Source: an uncultured Bacilli bacterium (GTDB taxonomy: Bacteria > Bacillota_I > Bacilli_A > RF39 > UBA660). Taken from it: DNA of 20,609 nt. The stretch covers positions 1 to 20,609 of the forward strand of contig CARMXJ010000022.1 in the NCBI GenBank assembly GCA_949025205.1, read 5' to 3'. The number at the start of each line of letters is the position of its first letter. Position 1 is the stretch's first letter. Under the pieces are notes generated by a model that made no database searches, was not told where the DNA came from, and saw nothing but the letters and a program-made list of their open reading frames with translations. Position numbers and translations under genes: made by a program. Positions 8,103 through 15,074 of the stretch are shown here, piece after piece.

Positions 8103-10196
8103 ATGAATAACCAATTTAAAAAATTATTTGATATTACATACCAAGAAAAAACGTTTACTATTTTTATAGATGATAATTATCGTTATACCTTTTTAGAAAA
8201 AGATAAAGAAGGGAATTATATCTATCCTACATTAGAAGATTATAAAGTACTTCATAAAATATATAACGAACAAAACCCTTTTCTTCTGCATAACGTAAAA
8301 AAATACTCTTTTAAAGAAAAAGTAAGAGTAGGAGCTTTAGCTTTTGCGGTATCGCTTAGTTTATCAACTAGTGTTGTAAATGCAAAAGAAAATGGAGAAG
8401 TAACATGGGAAGTAACAGAAGAAGAGAATGGTGTTACTGTAACGCAAAAAGCACCTGCTGATAAAATAAGAATTGATTCTTTAGAGGATTTAGAAAAATT
8501 TTTTGGACTTTCTTCTGTAGCTTTAGAGGATATTGATAAAGCAATAGAACAAAATGACAAATTAGATGCAAATTTTAAAATGTTAGCACATAATTTAGCA
8601 GACGCAATTTACAAACAAGAACCTGATGCTGATTTAAGAATTTATTATTTAAATTTATTAGAACTAGAAACAGAAAGTATGCCTGAAGAAGATTACAAAG
8701 AAGAATTTAAAGATTACTCGGTTGGCACATACGAAGTTGAAAAAAATAAAATCAGTTATATAGAGGGGGAGAGTGAAGAAACTCTTTATCATGAACTTGC
8801 CCATACAGTTTATTCTTTTTATCGAGAAATAGATGGTAAAATTTACTGTCGGTATTCTAATTTTAGTTCTGCTTTAAATGAAGCGATGAACAATAAAACA
8901 GTTGATTTTGTAACTCCTTCTCATTCTTATCCAAATATCGGGCTTGTGTTAGATTATCTTCTTACTTTTGTAGATTACGATTTCAATCGCTACAATGAAG
9001 AAGGAGCTTCTTATATTATTCTAGATTTATTAAAATATGAAAATGTCGATGCCTTTTATATCAATAGTTGCTTAAATGCGATGATGAGAAGTTCTGTATT
9101 TTCAGATGAATACATTAAGGTGGAAGAAAGTCCGGATTTATTAGAAGAACTTTTTAATTTATGTAAGAATAAAGTAAATAAGGATATGGAAAGTGTTTAT
9201 GCTCCTTTTCTAGATTTTTCCAATTTATTATCAGATAACGAAGAATTGTTTTACCAATATTTGCATAAATACAATACTTATTTAGAAGAAAATCAGATTG
9301 AAAATAGAATTAGTGAGCAAGAGATATTAGACAAAGTAGATATTTATAAAGATATAAGGGGATTTTGTTGGAATGGTGAAGAATTATATCCTTATGTTGC
9401 GAAAAATGGTTCCTCTGCGACCGTAATTATAGAGGGTGAGAGAAAAGAAGTAATAGATGAAAACAATTGCTATTTTCACGCGAAAAATGCATCTTTAGAA
9501 TTAATACATTTCATTTTAAAAAATCAAAATATGCAATTAGACTCTGATTTTTGGAAATCATTTGCAATAAAAAACAATTATATTTCAGCAGTTTATTTAT
9601 ATGAAACAACCATACTACTAAATGGAAATATCGTTGCTAAATCTTATATAAGTGATTTAAAAATGCAAATTGGCTTAACTTCTGAAAACAGGATTGGTTT
9701 TAAAATAACAAACCAACAAGAAGAAATCGTTTATCAAAGCGAAGAGAACTTAAAAAATCTTTCAAACGCTGTATCTTTAGAATACTATTATCCAATTAAT
9801 GAAAAAAATGTAGAACAATTAGAACTGATTAATATTTTAAACGAAGAATATTTAAAAGAAAAACCAGGATTATTTCAAAACTTATTTATAGAAGAAGATG
9901 AACTTCTTTTAGAGCCTTATTATTTTCTTTATTTAGAAATGGAAAAAGGTGGAATATATGGCATATTTTTAAATCAATGCTTTCTTGTTTCAACAGAAGA
10001 AAATACGTTTGTTTCTAGAACCGAATTGGGAGTAAATATAGAACTTCCGCCAGAGGAAAAAATCTATTTAAAAGATATTTTAAATTACCATGGACTTTTG
10101 CAAGAGAATCAAGAAGAGTATCATTTTACGGAACAAAAAATCAAAGAACTAGTACAAAGCTATCTAGAAGAAATGGAGTATAACAAAGGAAGATAA
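8103..10196 (+). CDS. Membrane-anchored or secreted HExxH zinc metallopeptidase-like protein with cytoplasmic N-domain, 697 aa
   Basis: The zinc-binding signature HELAH is at 230-234 and a third-ligand-type Glu at 260 in ALNEAMNN, the gluzincin pattern. The first 70 residues are a soluble, charged domain (FTIFIDDNYRYTFLE) ending in a Lys-rich stretch. A hydrophobic segment (about 76-92) follows and ends in VNA, which resembles a signal-peptidase site, so the bulk should lie outside the cell, either tethered or released. The remaining 430 residues are acidic and helical, with a few beta-like repeats, and match no family I know. Spacing of 3 bp to the histidine kinase, with AGAGGA inside the kinase end, makes cotranscription almost certain. 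Substrate is unknown; cleavage of an envelope protein or pro-peptide under kinase control is a guess. Confidence 0.8.
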   Translation: MNNQFKKLFDITYQEKTFTIFIDDNYRYTFLEKDKEGNYIYPTLEDYKVLHKIYNEQNPFLLHNVKKYSFKEKVRVGALAFAVSLSLSTSVVNAKENGEVTWEVTEEENGVTVTQKAPADKIRIDSLEDLEKFFGLSSVALEDIDKAIEQNDKLDANFKMLAHNLADAIYKQEPDADLRIYYLNLLELETESMPEEDYKEEFKDYSVGTYEVEKNKISYIEGESEETLYHELAHTVYSFYREIDGKIYCRYSNFSSALNEAMNNKTVDFVTPSHSYPNIGLVLDYLLTFVDYDFNRYNEEGASYIILDLLKYENVDAFYINSCLNAMMRSSVFSDEYIKVEESPDLLEELFNLCKNKVNKDMESVYAPFLDFSNLLSDNEELFYQYLHKYNTYLEENQIENRISEQEILDKVDIYKDIRGFCWNGEELYPYVAKNGSSATVIIEGERKEVIDENNCYFHAKNASLELIHFILKNQNMQLDSDFWKSFAIKNNYISAVYLYETTILLNGNIVAKSYISDLKMQIGLTSENRIGFKITNQQEEIVYQSEENLKNLSNAVSLEYYYPINEKNVEQLELINILNEEYLKEKPGLFQNLFIEEDELLLEPYYFLYLEMEKGGIYGIFLNQCFLVSTEENTFVSRTELGVNIELPPEEKIYLKDILNYHGLLQENQEEYHFTEQKIKELVQSYLEEMEYNKGR

Positions 10197-10217
10197 AAAA
10201 AGCATAAGATAATGCAC

Positions 10218-10245
10218 TTGCATTAAAAAGAAATTATGATAAAAT
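10218..10245 (+). promoter_or_regulatory. Extended -10 promoter of the tandem-repeat gene
   Basis: TTGCAT (10218-10223), a 16-bp spacer and TAAAAT (10240-10245) preceded by TG at 10237-10238 (extended -10). The predicted start is near 10252, giving a leader of about 29 nt that holds the poly-G tract. Confidence 0.65.
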
Positions 10246-10258
10246 AACTATTCAAATG

Positions 10259-10268
10259 AGGGGGGGGG
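10259..10268 (+). promoter_or_regulatory. Homopolymeric G9 tract at the ribosome binding site
   Basis: The A at 10259 and nine consecutive G (10260-10268) form an over-long Shine-Dalgarno segment in a genome with about 30% G+C. Its last G is 12 nt from the ATG at 10281, further than usual. Length changes by slippage would shift SD position or spacing, so translation may vary between cells. Confidence 0.6.
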
Positions 10269-10280
10269 TAGTTATTTTTT

Positions 10281-11171
10281 ATGGCAACAATAAAGTACAC
10301 AGAAGAAGAGTACCGAGAAGCGGCATTAATTTGCAAAAAGAAGAACAAAGAATTAAAAACGATTACTATAAATACAGTAGTAAAAATTTCAAGTGGGAAA
10401 GAAATACCGATAGGAACTAGAATGCGTACCATGCGCCGAAATATAGAAAAGTTAACAGAAGAACAGAAAGAGTTTTGGAAAGATTATGGCATATACGAAG
10501 GATATCCAACAGAAGAAGAAAATCGTATGGCAGCTATGATTTGGAGAAAAGAAAATCCACAAGTAATGTATATTCCTTATGATACTGTTATAATACTTCC
10601 AAATGGCAGAAGAATTAGTTTAGGATTAAAGATAGTAAACTTACGGGCAAACTTACATAAATTGTCAGAAGAGCAAAAAGAATTTTGGAAAAATTATGGA
10701 CTATATTATGGTGAAAAATACAGGAATTCATTAAGAAAAGAATTCGTTAGAATGGCAGCAAATATCAAAGGGGATAATCATCTAACAAAAAGAGAACGCA
10801 GTGCCATATTAAAAATGTTTTCTTCGTATAAAAATCCTTTAAAAGAATACCAGAAATTAGAAGTGGGTTTAGAGGAAGATAAAGAGATGCAGTTAGAAAA
10901 AATAAAACAATATCAATTCGATGAACTAGATATAGAAGATAGTTATTTTCTAGCTTGTGATTTTAAAAGATTGCTACTTCAAAGTCAAAAAGAAGAACTT
11001 TTACAAAAAAGATACGATTTATTAAGACAGTATATTATCGATTGGAATTATTATAGCAAAGAAGAACAGCAAAAAGAGTGTGATAACGAAAATATTTCTA
11101 TAGAAGAATTAGAATTTATAGAAAAAACACGTATAGAACTTGATGCGATGATAAAAAATTTAAAGAGATAG
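10281..11171 (+). CDS. Protein with two tandem helicase-associated (HA)-like repeats, 296 aa
   Basis: Residues 7-72 and 77-142 are an internal duplication with a 70-residue offset: both begin TEEE.R.AA and end in LTEEQKEFWKDYGIY or LSEEQKEFWKNYGLY. The pattern G..IPIGTRMRTMRRN..KL.EEQ..FW...GI resembles the helicase-associated domain (LG.W...QR....G.L...r...L...GF.W), which occurs in some bacterial proteins and is presumed to bind nucleic acid. The rest (about 150-296) is a charged alpha-helical, partly coiled-coil region with no recognised domain. There is no signal peptide. The gene has its own promoter and terminator, so it is monocistronic. The start is the only ATG near the leader. A nucleic-acid-binding role is inference from a weak domain match. 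Confidence 0.75.
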   Translation: MATIKYTEEEYREAALICKKKNKELKTITINTVVKISSGKEIPIGTRMRTMRRNIEKLTEEQKEFWKDYGIYEGYPTEEENRMAAMIWRKENPQVMYIPYDTVIILPNGRRISLGLKIVNLRANLHKLSEEQKEFWKNYGLYYGEKYRNSLRKEFVRMAANIKGDNHLTKRERSAILKMFSSYKNPLKEYQKLEVGLEEDKEMQLEKIKQYQFDELDIEDSYFLACDFKRLLLQSQKEELLQKRYDLLRQYIIDWNYYSKEEQQKECDNENISIEELEFIEKTRIELDAMIKNLKR

Positions 11172-11186
11172 GAGACTATCTTTTTT
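11162..11186 (+). terminator. Rho-independent terminator overlapping the stop codon at 11169
   Basis: AGATAG (11166-11171), loop GAGA and CTATCT (11176-11181) form a hairpin, extended by A-T pairs, followed by six T. It ends the tandem-repeat gene and contains its TAG. Confidence 0.82.
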
Positions 11187-11202
11187 CAATTGTAAAAAAC
11201 TA

Positions 11203-11231
11203 TTCAAAAATTTTTATTTGTTTGTTATAAT
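11203..11231 (+). promoter_or_regulatory. Sigma-A promoter of the lipoprotein-YtxGH operon
   Basis: TTCAAA (11203-11208), a 17-bp spacer and a perfect TATAAT (11226-11231). The predicted start is near 11238, just before the AAGGAGG ribosome site at 11244-11250. Confidence 0.78.
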
Positions 11232-11256
11232 TGTATGTAGCATAAGGAGGCTTCTT

Positions 11257-11907
11257 ATGAAAAAAGGGATAATGCTTTTATTCATCGTCTTTTTCTTAAC
11301 GGGATGTATTAATATCAAAGACAGTACTTACGAAGGAATTATTTCTTTTGCTTTACAAAATGAAAAAGAAGCCTTTCAAAACAAAACATCGCAAGGATAT
11401 AGTTATTACTTACCTAAAGGACTTAGTATTTTAGAGGACAATAATAACAATGTTATTTTAAAAAGTGATAAATATACAATGTATTTATATTTGGATTTAA
11501 TAAGTTATTACAATAAAGTAAAAGAAGAATACAAAGAAAAAAGTACGGCCTTTTTCTCTAAAACAATAACAAATGGCGAGAAATTTGGTTATTTAGAAAT
11601 AAATTTGAAAGAGAAAAACAAATATTTAATTGAAATTATGTATAATTATGCTAAAATAGAAGTGATAGTAGAAAATAGGGATATAAAAGAAATGTTAAGT
11701 TATGCTATGGCAATACTTAGTTCTATTTCCTATAATGATACTATAATTGCAAGCATGATAGGGGAAGATATATTAAATGCCAGTGAAATTGAGTTTAATA
11801 TATTTGAAACGGCTAAAAATGAAAGCAATTTAATAGAGTATGATGAAAATACTACGACAAGTGATAAAAACAAAGAGAATATTCCAGACATGGATTTAAT
11901 TAATTAA
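11257..11907 (+). CDS. Predicted lipoprotein of unknown function, 216 aa
   Basis: The start is the ATG at 11257, with AAGGAGG 6 nt upstream. The preceding in-frame ATG at 11218 lies within the promoter and is rejected. The N-terminus MKKGIMLLFIVFFLTGC is a classic type II signal peptide with lipobox LTGC, so C17 should be lipidated and the protein anchored to the outer face of the membrane. Residues 35-190 are mixed alpha/beta (YSYYLPKGLSI, TMYLYLDLI, YAKIEVIVE, LSYAMAILSSISY); the layout is like small single-domain lipoproteins that fold with membrane-bound partners. The C-terminal 30 residues are acidic and polar. I recognise no family. It is the first gene of an operon with four further genes, 12 nt before the disordered protein. 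Confidence 0.8.
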   Translation: MKKGIMLLFIVFFLTGCINIKDSTYEGIISFALQNEKEAFQNKTSQGYSYYLPKGLSILEDNNNNVILKSDKYTMYLYLDLISYYNKVKEEYKEKSTAFFSKTITNGEKFGYLEINLKEKNKYLIEIMYNYAKIEVIVENRDIKEMLSYAMAILSSISYNDTIIASMIGEDILNASEIEFNIFETAKNESNLIEYDENTTTSDKNKENIPDMDLIN

Positions 11908-11919
11908 GAAGGTGAAAAA

Positions 11920-12891
11920 ATGGGATTATTTGGAAAACTTAAAAATGCCTTATTTGAGGAAGAAGAAATTGAAGTAAGTGCATCTCCAAATAAAGTTGTA
12001 ATTAACGACGACAGTGTGGAAAAGAAAAAAGAAGTAGTAACTTCGAAACAAGAAGAAAAAGAGGAAACAGAAAGAGATTTATTTAAAGCAGAAAATACAT
12101 TTAAGTTTCCAGATTTTGATGAAGAGGAGTTTGTAAGTAGTTATAAACCATCAATAGAAAAAGAAATGGATGTAGAAGAAGCAAAAAAAGAACCAGAACC
12201 AATTATTGTCCATAAAACAGAATATAGCCAAAAGAAAGCATTTGAAAATGTGAGCCCCACTGGTTATGACTATGAAAGAAAAGCAAAACCAACTCGTAAA
12301 GAACCAGTCAAAAAAGAAAAGAGTGTAGCAACAAAAGAAAAGGAGACAACACCCTCTGGTTTTAGGCCTTCTCCAGTTATTTCTCCTGTTTATGGTGTTT
12401 TAGATAAAAATTATAAAAAAGAAGACATTGTAACGGTTGAAAAACCATCTAAAGTAAAACCTAAAATGGACGTGGATATGGTAAGAAGAAAAGCTTTTGG
12501 AACTTTAGAAGATGATATAGAAAATACATTTAATGATCAACCAGTAGAAAAGTTTTACAAAAGAGAAAAAAGTGTTGATGACTATTTAAAGGAATCCGCT
12601 GATGATGCAATTGATGTTACCTATGAAAAACGAAGCAATTCTTTACAAAGAAGCAATTCTACTCCGAAAAGAAGTGCCACTACTCGTGTAGAAAGAGAAT
12701 TAGAAGAAGAGGATTTTGAAGTAAATCTAGAAGAAGAATTTAAGAAGGAAAAAGAAAGTTTACAACCTTTAGATGAATCCAGAAATGTAGAGAATGTAGA
12801 AAATAACGAAAATTATTTAGAAGAAAACACATTAGAAAGTGACTTGTTTGACTTAATTGACTCCATGTACGATAATAGAGAGGAAGAATAA
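11920..12891 (+). CDS. Acidic, largely disordered protein with N-terminal amphipathic helix, 323 aa
   Basis: Not a recognised family. MGLFGKLKNALFEEEE at the N-terminus is an amphipathic helix of the kind that tethers SepF to the membrane, but no SepF fold follows. Most of the rest is low complexity, rich in Glu, Lys, Ser and Val. One block stands out near residues 143-165: GFRPSPVISPVYGVLDKNYK, two closely spaced SPV motifs in a hydrophobic patch that looks like a short linear binding motif. A further acidic tail (LEENTLESDLFDLIDSMYD) could be a second binding helix. It sits between the lipoprotein and ytxG. The context suggests a peripheral scaffold acting at the membrane; this is inference. 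Confidence 0.75.
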   Translation: MGLFGKLKNALFEEEEIEVSASPNKVVINDDSVEKKKEVVTSKQEEKEETERDLFKAENTFKFPDFDEEEFVSSYKPSIEKEMDVEEAKKEPEPIIVHKTEYSQKKAFENVSPTGYDYERKAKPTRKEPVKKEKSVATKEKETTPSGFRPSPVISPVYGVLDKNYKKEDIVTVEKPSKVKPKMDVDMVRRKAFGTLEDDIENTFNDQPVEKFYKREKSVDDYLKESADDAIDVTYEKRSNSLQRSNSTPKRSATTRVERELEEEDFEVNLEEEFKKEKESLQPLDESRNVENVENNENYLEENTLESDLFDLIDSMYDNREEE

Positions 12892-12893
12892 AA

Positions 12894-13193
12894 ATGAATT
12901 TTTGGCTAGAATTTTTACCAATAGTAATTTACATTTTATTAATAATTATTCTAATAATTGGCATAATATTAGGTGTAAAGGTAGTAAATTTATTAAATAA
13001 AGTAGACAAAGTTGTAGAAGATGTAAATGATAAAATTCAAACATTAAATGGATTTTTTCATATTATAGATTATACCACTGATAAAATTTCAATGGCTACT
13101 GATAAAGTAATTGGAAAAATAACCTCTTTATTTAACAAATTGTTATTTAAGAGAAAAAAGAAAAACATAGAGAGAGATGAGGAAAATGAGTAA
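12894..13193 (+). CDS. ytxG: DUF948 / YtxG-like membrane protein, 99 aa
   Basis: A short N-terminal tail is followed by one strongly hydrophobic helix (residues 5-30, FLPIVIYILLIIILIIGIIL). Then comes a helical cytoplasmic region with the DUF948 features VNLLNKVDKVVEDVNDKIQTL and a Lys-rich end. The arrangement and its position directly upstream of a YtxH gene match the Bacillus ytxG-ytxH pair, known as general stress proteins of unclear function. It follows the disordered protein by 2 nt with GAGGAAGA as ribosome site, and its end overlaps the following start by 8 nt. This gene is shorter than typical DUF948 proteins, and symbol assignment is by context and pattern. Confidence 0.7.
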   Translation: MNFWLEFLPIVIYILLIIILIIGIILGVKVVNLLNKVDKVVEDVNDKIQTLNGFFHIIDYTTDKISMATDKVIGKITSLFNKLLFKRKKKNIERDEENE

Positions 13194-13641
13194 AAAAGGA
13201 ATGGGAAAATTTATAACTGGTGCTCTTGTTGGTGCTGGATTAGGTGTTTTATTTGCTCCAAAAAAGGGAAGTGAAACTAGAAAAGATTTAAAAAACAAAA
13301 CGGGAGAGCTTATTAACAGTGTAAAAAATCTAGATAAGGAAGAAGTAAAAGCAAAATTAAATCAAAAAATAAAAGAACTAAAAAAAGATTTAGAAAACTT
13401 AAACAAAGAAACTGCAAAAGAATTAATTAAAGAAAAAGGAACAGCTTTAATGAAAAAAGCAGATGAACTAATCGATGTTGCCAAAGAAAAAAGTGCACCT
13501 GTTATTGAGCATGCTGCAAATGAAATTAAGGAAAAAACAATTGTTGTTTTAAAAAATGCAGTAGACAAATTAGAAAATAATGAAAAAAAAGAAACTACAA
13601 AGAAAACTACGCCTAAAACTACTAAGAAAAAAAATGCTTAG
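13186..13641 (+). CDS. ytxH: YtxH domain protein, 151 aa
   Basis: The N-terminus MSKKGMGKFITGALVGAGLG followed by VLFAPKKGSETR is the hallmark of the YtxH domain: a short glycine-rich transmembrane or membrane-associating segment, then APKKG. Residues 35-130 form a long Lys/Glu-rich helix, probably apolipoprotein-like or coiled-coil, ending in a basic tail (TTKKTTPKTTKKKNA). The frame is open from 13177, but the ATG at 13186, overlapping the ytxG stop, gives the family-like start with GAGG upstream and is preferred. In Bacillus, YtxH is a general stress protein; its biochemical role is unknown. It is the last gene before the strong terminator in this operon. Confidence 0.8.
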   Translation: MSKKGMGKFITGALVGAGLGVLFAPKKGSETRKDLKNKTGELINSVKNLDKEEVKAKLNQKIKELKKDLENLNKETAKELIKEKGTALMKKADELIDVAKEKSAPVIEHAANEIKEKTIVVLKNAVDKLENNEKKETTKKTTPKTTKKKNA

Positions 13642-13651
13642 TAGTTTTTTT
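13616..13651 (+). terminator. Strong rho-independent terminator after ytxH
   Basis: AAACTACTAAG (13616-13626) pairs with CTTAGTAGTTT (13637-13647) over 11 bp around a 10-nt A-rich loop, followed by T to 13651. The stop codon of ytxH is inside the right arm. A ribosome binding site for another gene begins only 9 nt later. Confidence 0.85.
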
Positions 13652-13671
13652 GTGATTTTAGGAGGGGAAAA

Positions 13672-13875
13672 ATGACTACAGATTATGACCTTTTAAATAT
13701 TCGAATTCAATTTTTAATGGAAAAAGATAATTTAATGAAAGTAAAAGAAACCCAATCGTTTTCTAAAACTAGAAAAGAAAGTAGAAGTAAAAATAATCGA
13801 GAAAAAGAGCAAAAAACAAATGCAGAGTCTTTTGAATACGTTTTAGCAAGGACATTAAAAAAGAAGGAAGAATGA
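13672..13875 (+). CDS. Small basic protein of unknown function, 67 aa
   Basis: The ATG has a very strong AGGAGGGG 4 nt upstream, which is why I accept this short gene. The product is charged (many Lys, Glu and Arg), with an N-terminal helix (TTDYDLLNIRIQFLMEKDN) and a basic middle, and no membrane segment, cysteine or signal peptide. It matches no family I know. It starts 20 nt after the U-run of the ytxH terminator. It would therefore be transcribed only by read-through of that terminator or from a promoter inside ytxH, neither of which I can identify. It ends just before the promoter of the T-box operon. Confidence 0.55.
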   Translation: MTTDYDLLNIRIQFLMEKDNLMKVKETQSFSKTRKESRSKNNREKEQKTNAESFEYVLARTLKKKEE

Positions 13876-13897
13876 ATAAAAATGAGCAGCCAAGTAT

Positions 13898-13926
13898 TTG
13901 ACTATCTACACATTTAATGATAAACT
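13898..13926 (+). promoter_or_regulatory. Promoter of the tyrosine T-box operon
   Basis: TTGACT (13898-13903), a 17-bp spacer and TAAACT (13921-13926) preceded by TG at 13918-13919 (extended -10). The predicted start near 13933 is just upstream of the T-box stem I. Confidence 0.7.
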
Positions 13927-13932
13927 AAACAT

Positions 13933-14151
13933 ATAAATCAAGTGATGATTAAAGACAAGTAGTTATTTATTTTCTTTTTAAAGAGAATTAGTGGTTGGTG
14001 AAAACTAATAAAGAATAAATAATGAATTACAATTTATGAACTTGATAAGGTGATGCTTTATAATCAATGAAAGTGCATGGTTTTTATCATGAATTAAGGT
14101 GGTACCGCGATTTTTTCGTCCTTATTGGAAGAGAAGTCGCGTTTTTGTTTT
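13933..14151 (+). ncRNA. T-box riboswitch, tyrosine specifier
   Basis: The leader carries the canonical T-box sequence AAGGTGGTACCGCG (14096-14109) and stem I landmarks: an AGAGAATTAG...GGTTGGTGAAAAC distal element and a 9-bp pair between GTTATTTAT (13962-13970) and ATAAATAAT (14015-14023). Immediately 3' of that pair, GAATTACAA places TAC, a tyrosine codon, at 14028-14030 as specifier. The competing terminator uses CGCGA (14106-14110) and TCGCG (14137-14141) with inner pairs, followed by TTTTTGTTTT. Uncharged tRNA-Tyr should bind and antiterminate, so the three downstream genes rise when tyrosylated tRNA falls. This agrees with tyrS at the end of the operon. Confidence 0.92.
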
Positions 14152-14168
14152 ATATAGGAGTCGATAAT

Positions 14169-15074
14169 ATGGAGAAAAAAGCAACGGACTGTTTAAATTC
14201 ACTTAAAAAAATCAGCTTTGATAAACTGGACGAAAGATATACAAAAAGTGTTCTATGTTATGAAAAAGATTTGCCATTATATTATCAAAAGGATAAAATT
14301 TATACTAAAGATAATAAAAATCTAAAGGATTTATTAAGAGTAATAAGAATTAAAGACGCCGATAATTTAAAATATGAAAATACGAATATTTTAATTCCTA
14401 GAGTCTATGCAGAAAGTCTAACTGAAATACCGCAACATATTAGTATACAATGTTTATTTTTTTGGAAATTAAAAAAAGAAGATTTGGAAAAACTTGGTAA
14501 CCTCATACAAAGTGAAGCTTACAATAAAACAATCTACGATAAAATGTGGATAAGTTTAGAAAAGGACTTATTATCTTTAAAAGAAAATGATTCTATTTAC
14601 GTAATGAGTCGTAGAGTAGGAGGTTGGGATGGATCAGTAGAAAGGCCTGTAATAGAATTATTATGTTCCGGCGGACATTTACCTACACTTTGGAATAATG
14701 AGAAGGAATGCTTTGAAACATTAGAACCAGAGGAATTATTAAAAAAAGAAATATTGGAAGAAATGGGTCTTTCTATAGATAAAAAACGTTTTATGAAAAT
14801 TGGGGGATTTCATGCAATCACTACTAACGAATTAGTAATCTTGTGTGCATTGTTTATTGATAGAAAAGAACTAAATAAAATGGTAAGTTTTGCAAGAGGT
14901 AATATAAGCGAAAATGTTGATGGCATATATTTAGGAGAATTTGAGGACGTAATGAAACTTTATGAGTTGCATCCAGAATATTTTGCTGGAGGAAAAAAAG
15001 CAAAACCTACAAATTTTCCAGGAAATACAAATTTGATGGATAAAATTAAAATTTTATTGGAGGATTCAAAATGA
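14169..15074 (+). CDS. Nudix-like hydrolase with divergent Nudix box, 301 aa
   Basis: The C-terminal half carries a Nudix-type segment: GGH at 168-170, a loop, then EPEELLKKEILEEMGL (186-201), corresponding to the RExxEExG core with K193-E194 and E197-E198-x-G200. Two features are unusual. Arg of the RE pair is Lys, and the position of the first Glu is Leu with Glu one residue away. Nudix enzymes cleave nucleoside diphosphates linked to another group. The N-terminal 130 residues are helical and match no family I can name. The ATG at 14169 has AGGAG 8 nt upstream; the longer frame to 14067 lies in the T-box leader and is rejected. Its stop overlaps the CYTH start (ATGA). Whether catalysis is retained is uncertain. 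Confidence 0.78.
   Translation: MEKKATDCLNSLKKISFDKLDERYTKSVLCYEKDLPLYYQKDKIYTKDNKNLKDLLRVIRIKDADNLKYENTNILIPRVYAESLTEIPQHISIQCLFFWKLKKEDLEKLGNLIQSEAYNKTIYDKMWISLEKDLLSLKENDSIYVMSRRVGGWDGSVERPVIELLCSGGHLPTLWNNEKECFETLEPEELLKKEILEEMGLSIDKKRFMKIGGFHAITTNELVILCALFIDRKELNKMVSFARGNISENVDGIYLGEFEDVMKLYELHPEYFAGGKKAKPTNFPGNTNLMDKIKILLEDSK

Noticed and set aside
10190..10217. Possible terminator of the peptidase operon (GCAT...ATGC)
   Set aside because: The stem is four pairs and no T-run follows, so it is not supported.
10223..10432. 69-codon minus-strand frame
   Set aside because: It overlaps promoter, G-tract and coding start of the tandem-repeat gene on the other strand and has no ribosome site.
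13876..13932. Coding region between the 67-aa gene and the T-box
   Set aside because: Only the T-box promoter is recognisable; no start with a ribosome site.
14067..14168. N-terminal extension of the Nudix frame
   Set aside because: It runs through the T-box antiterminator and terminator; AGGAG and the ATG at 14169 mark the true start.
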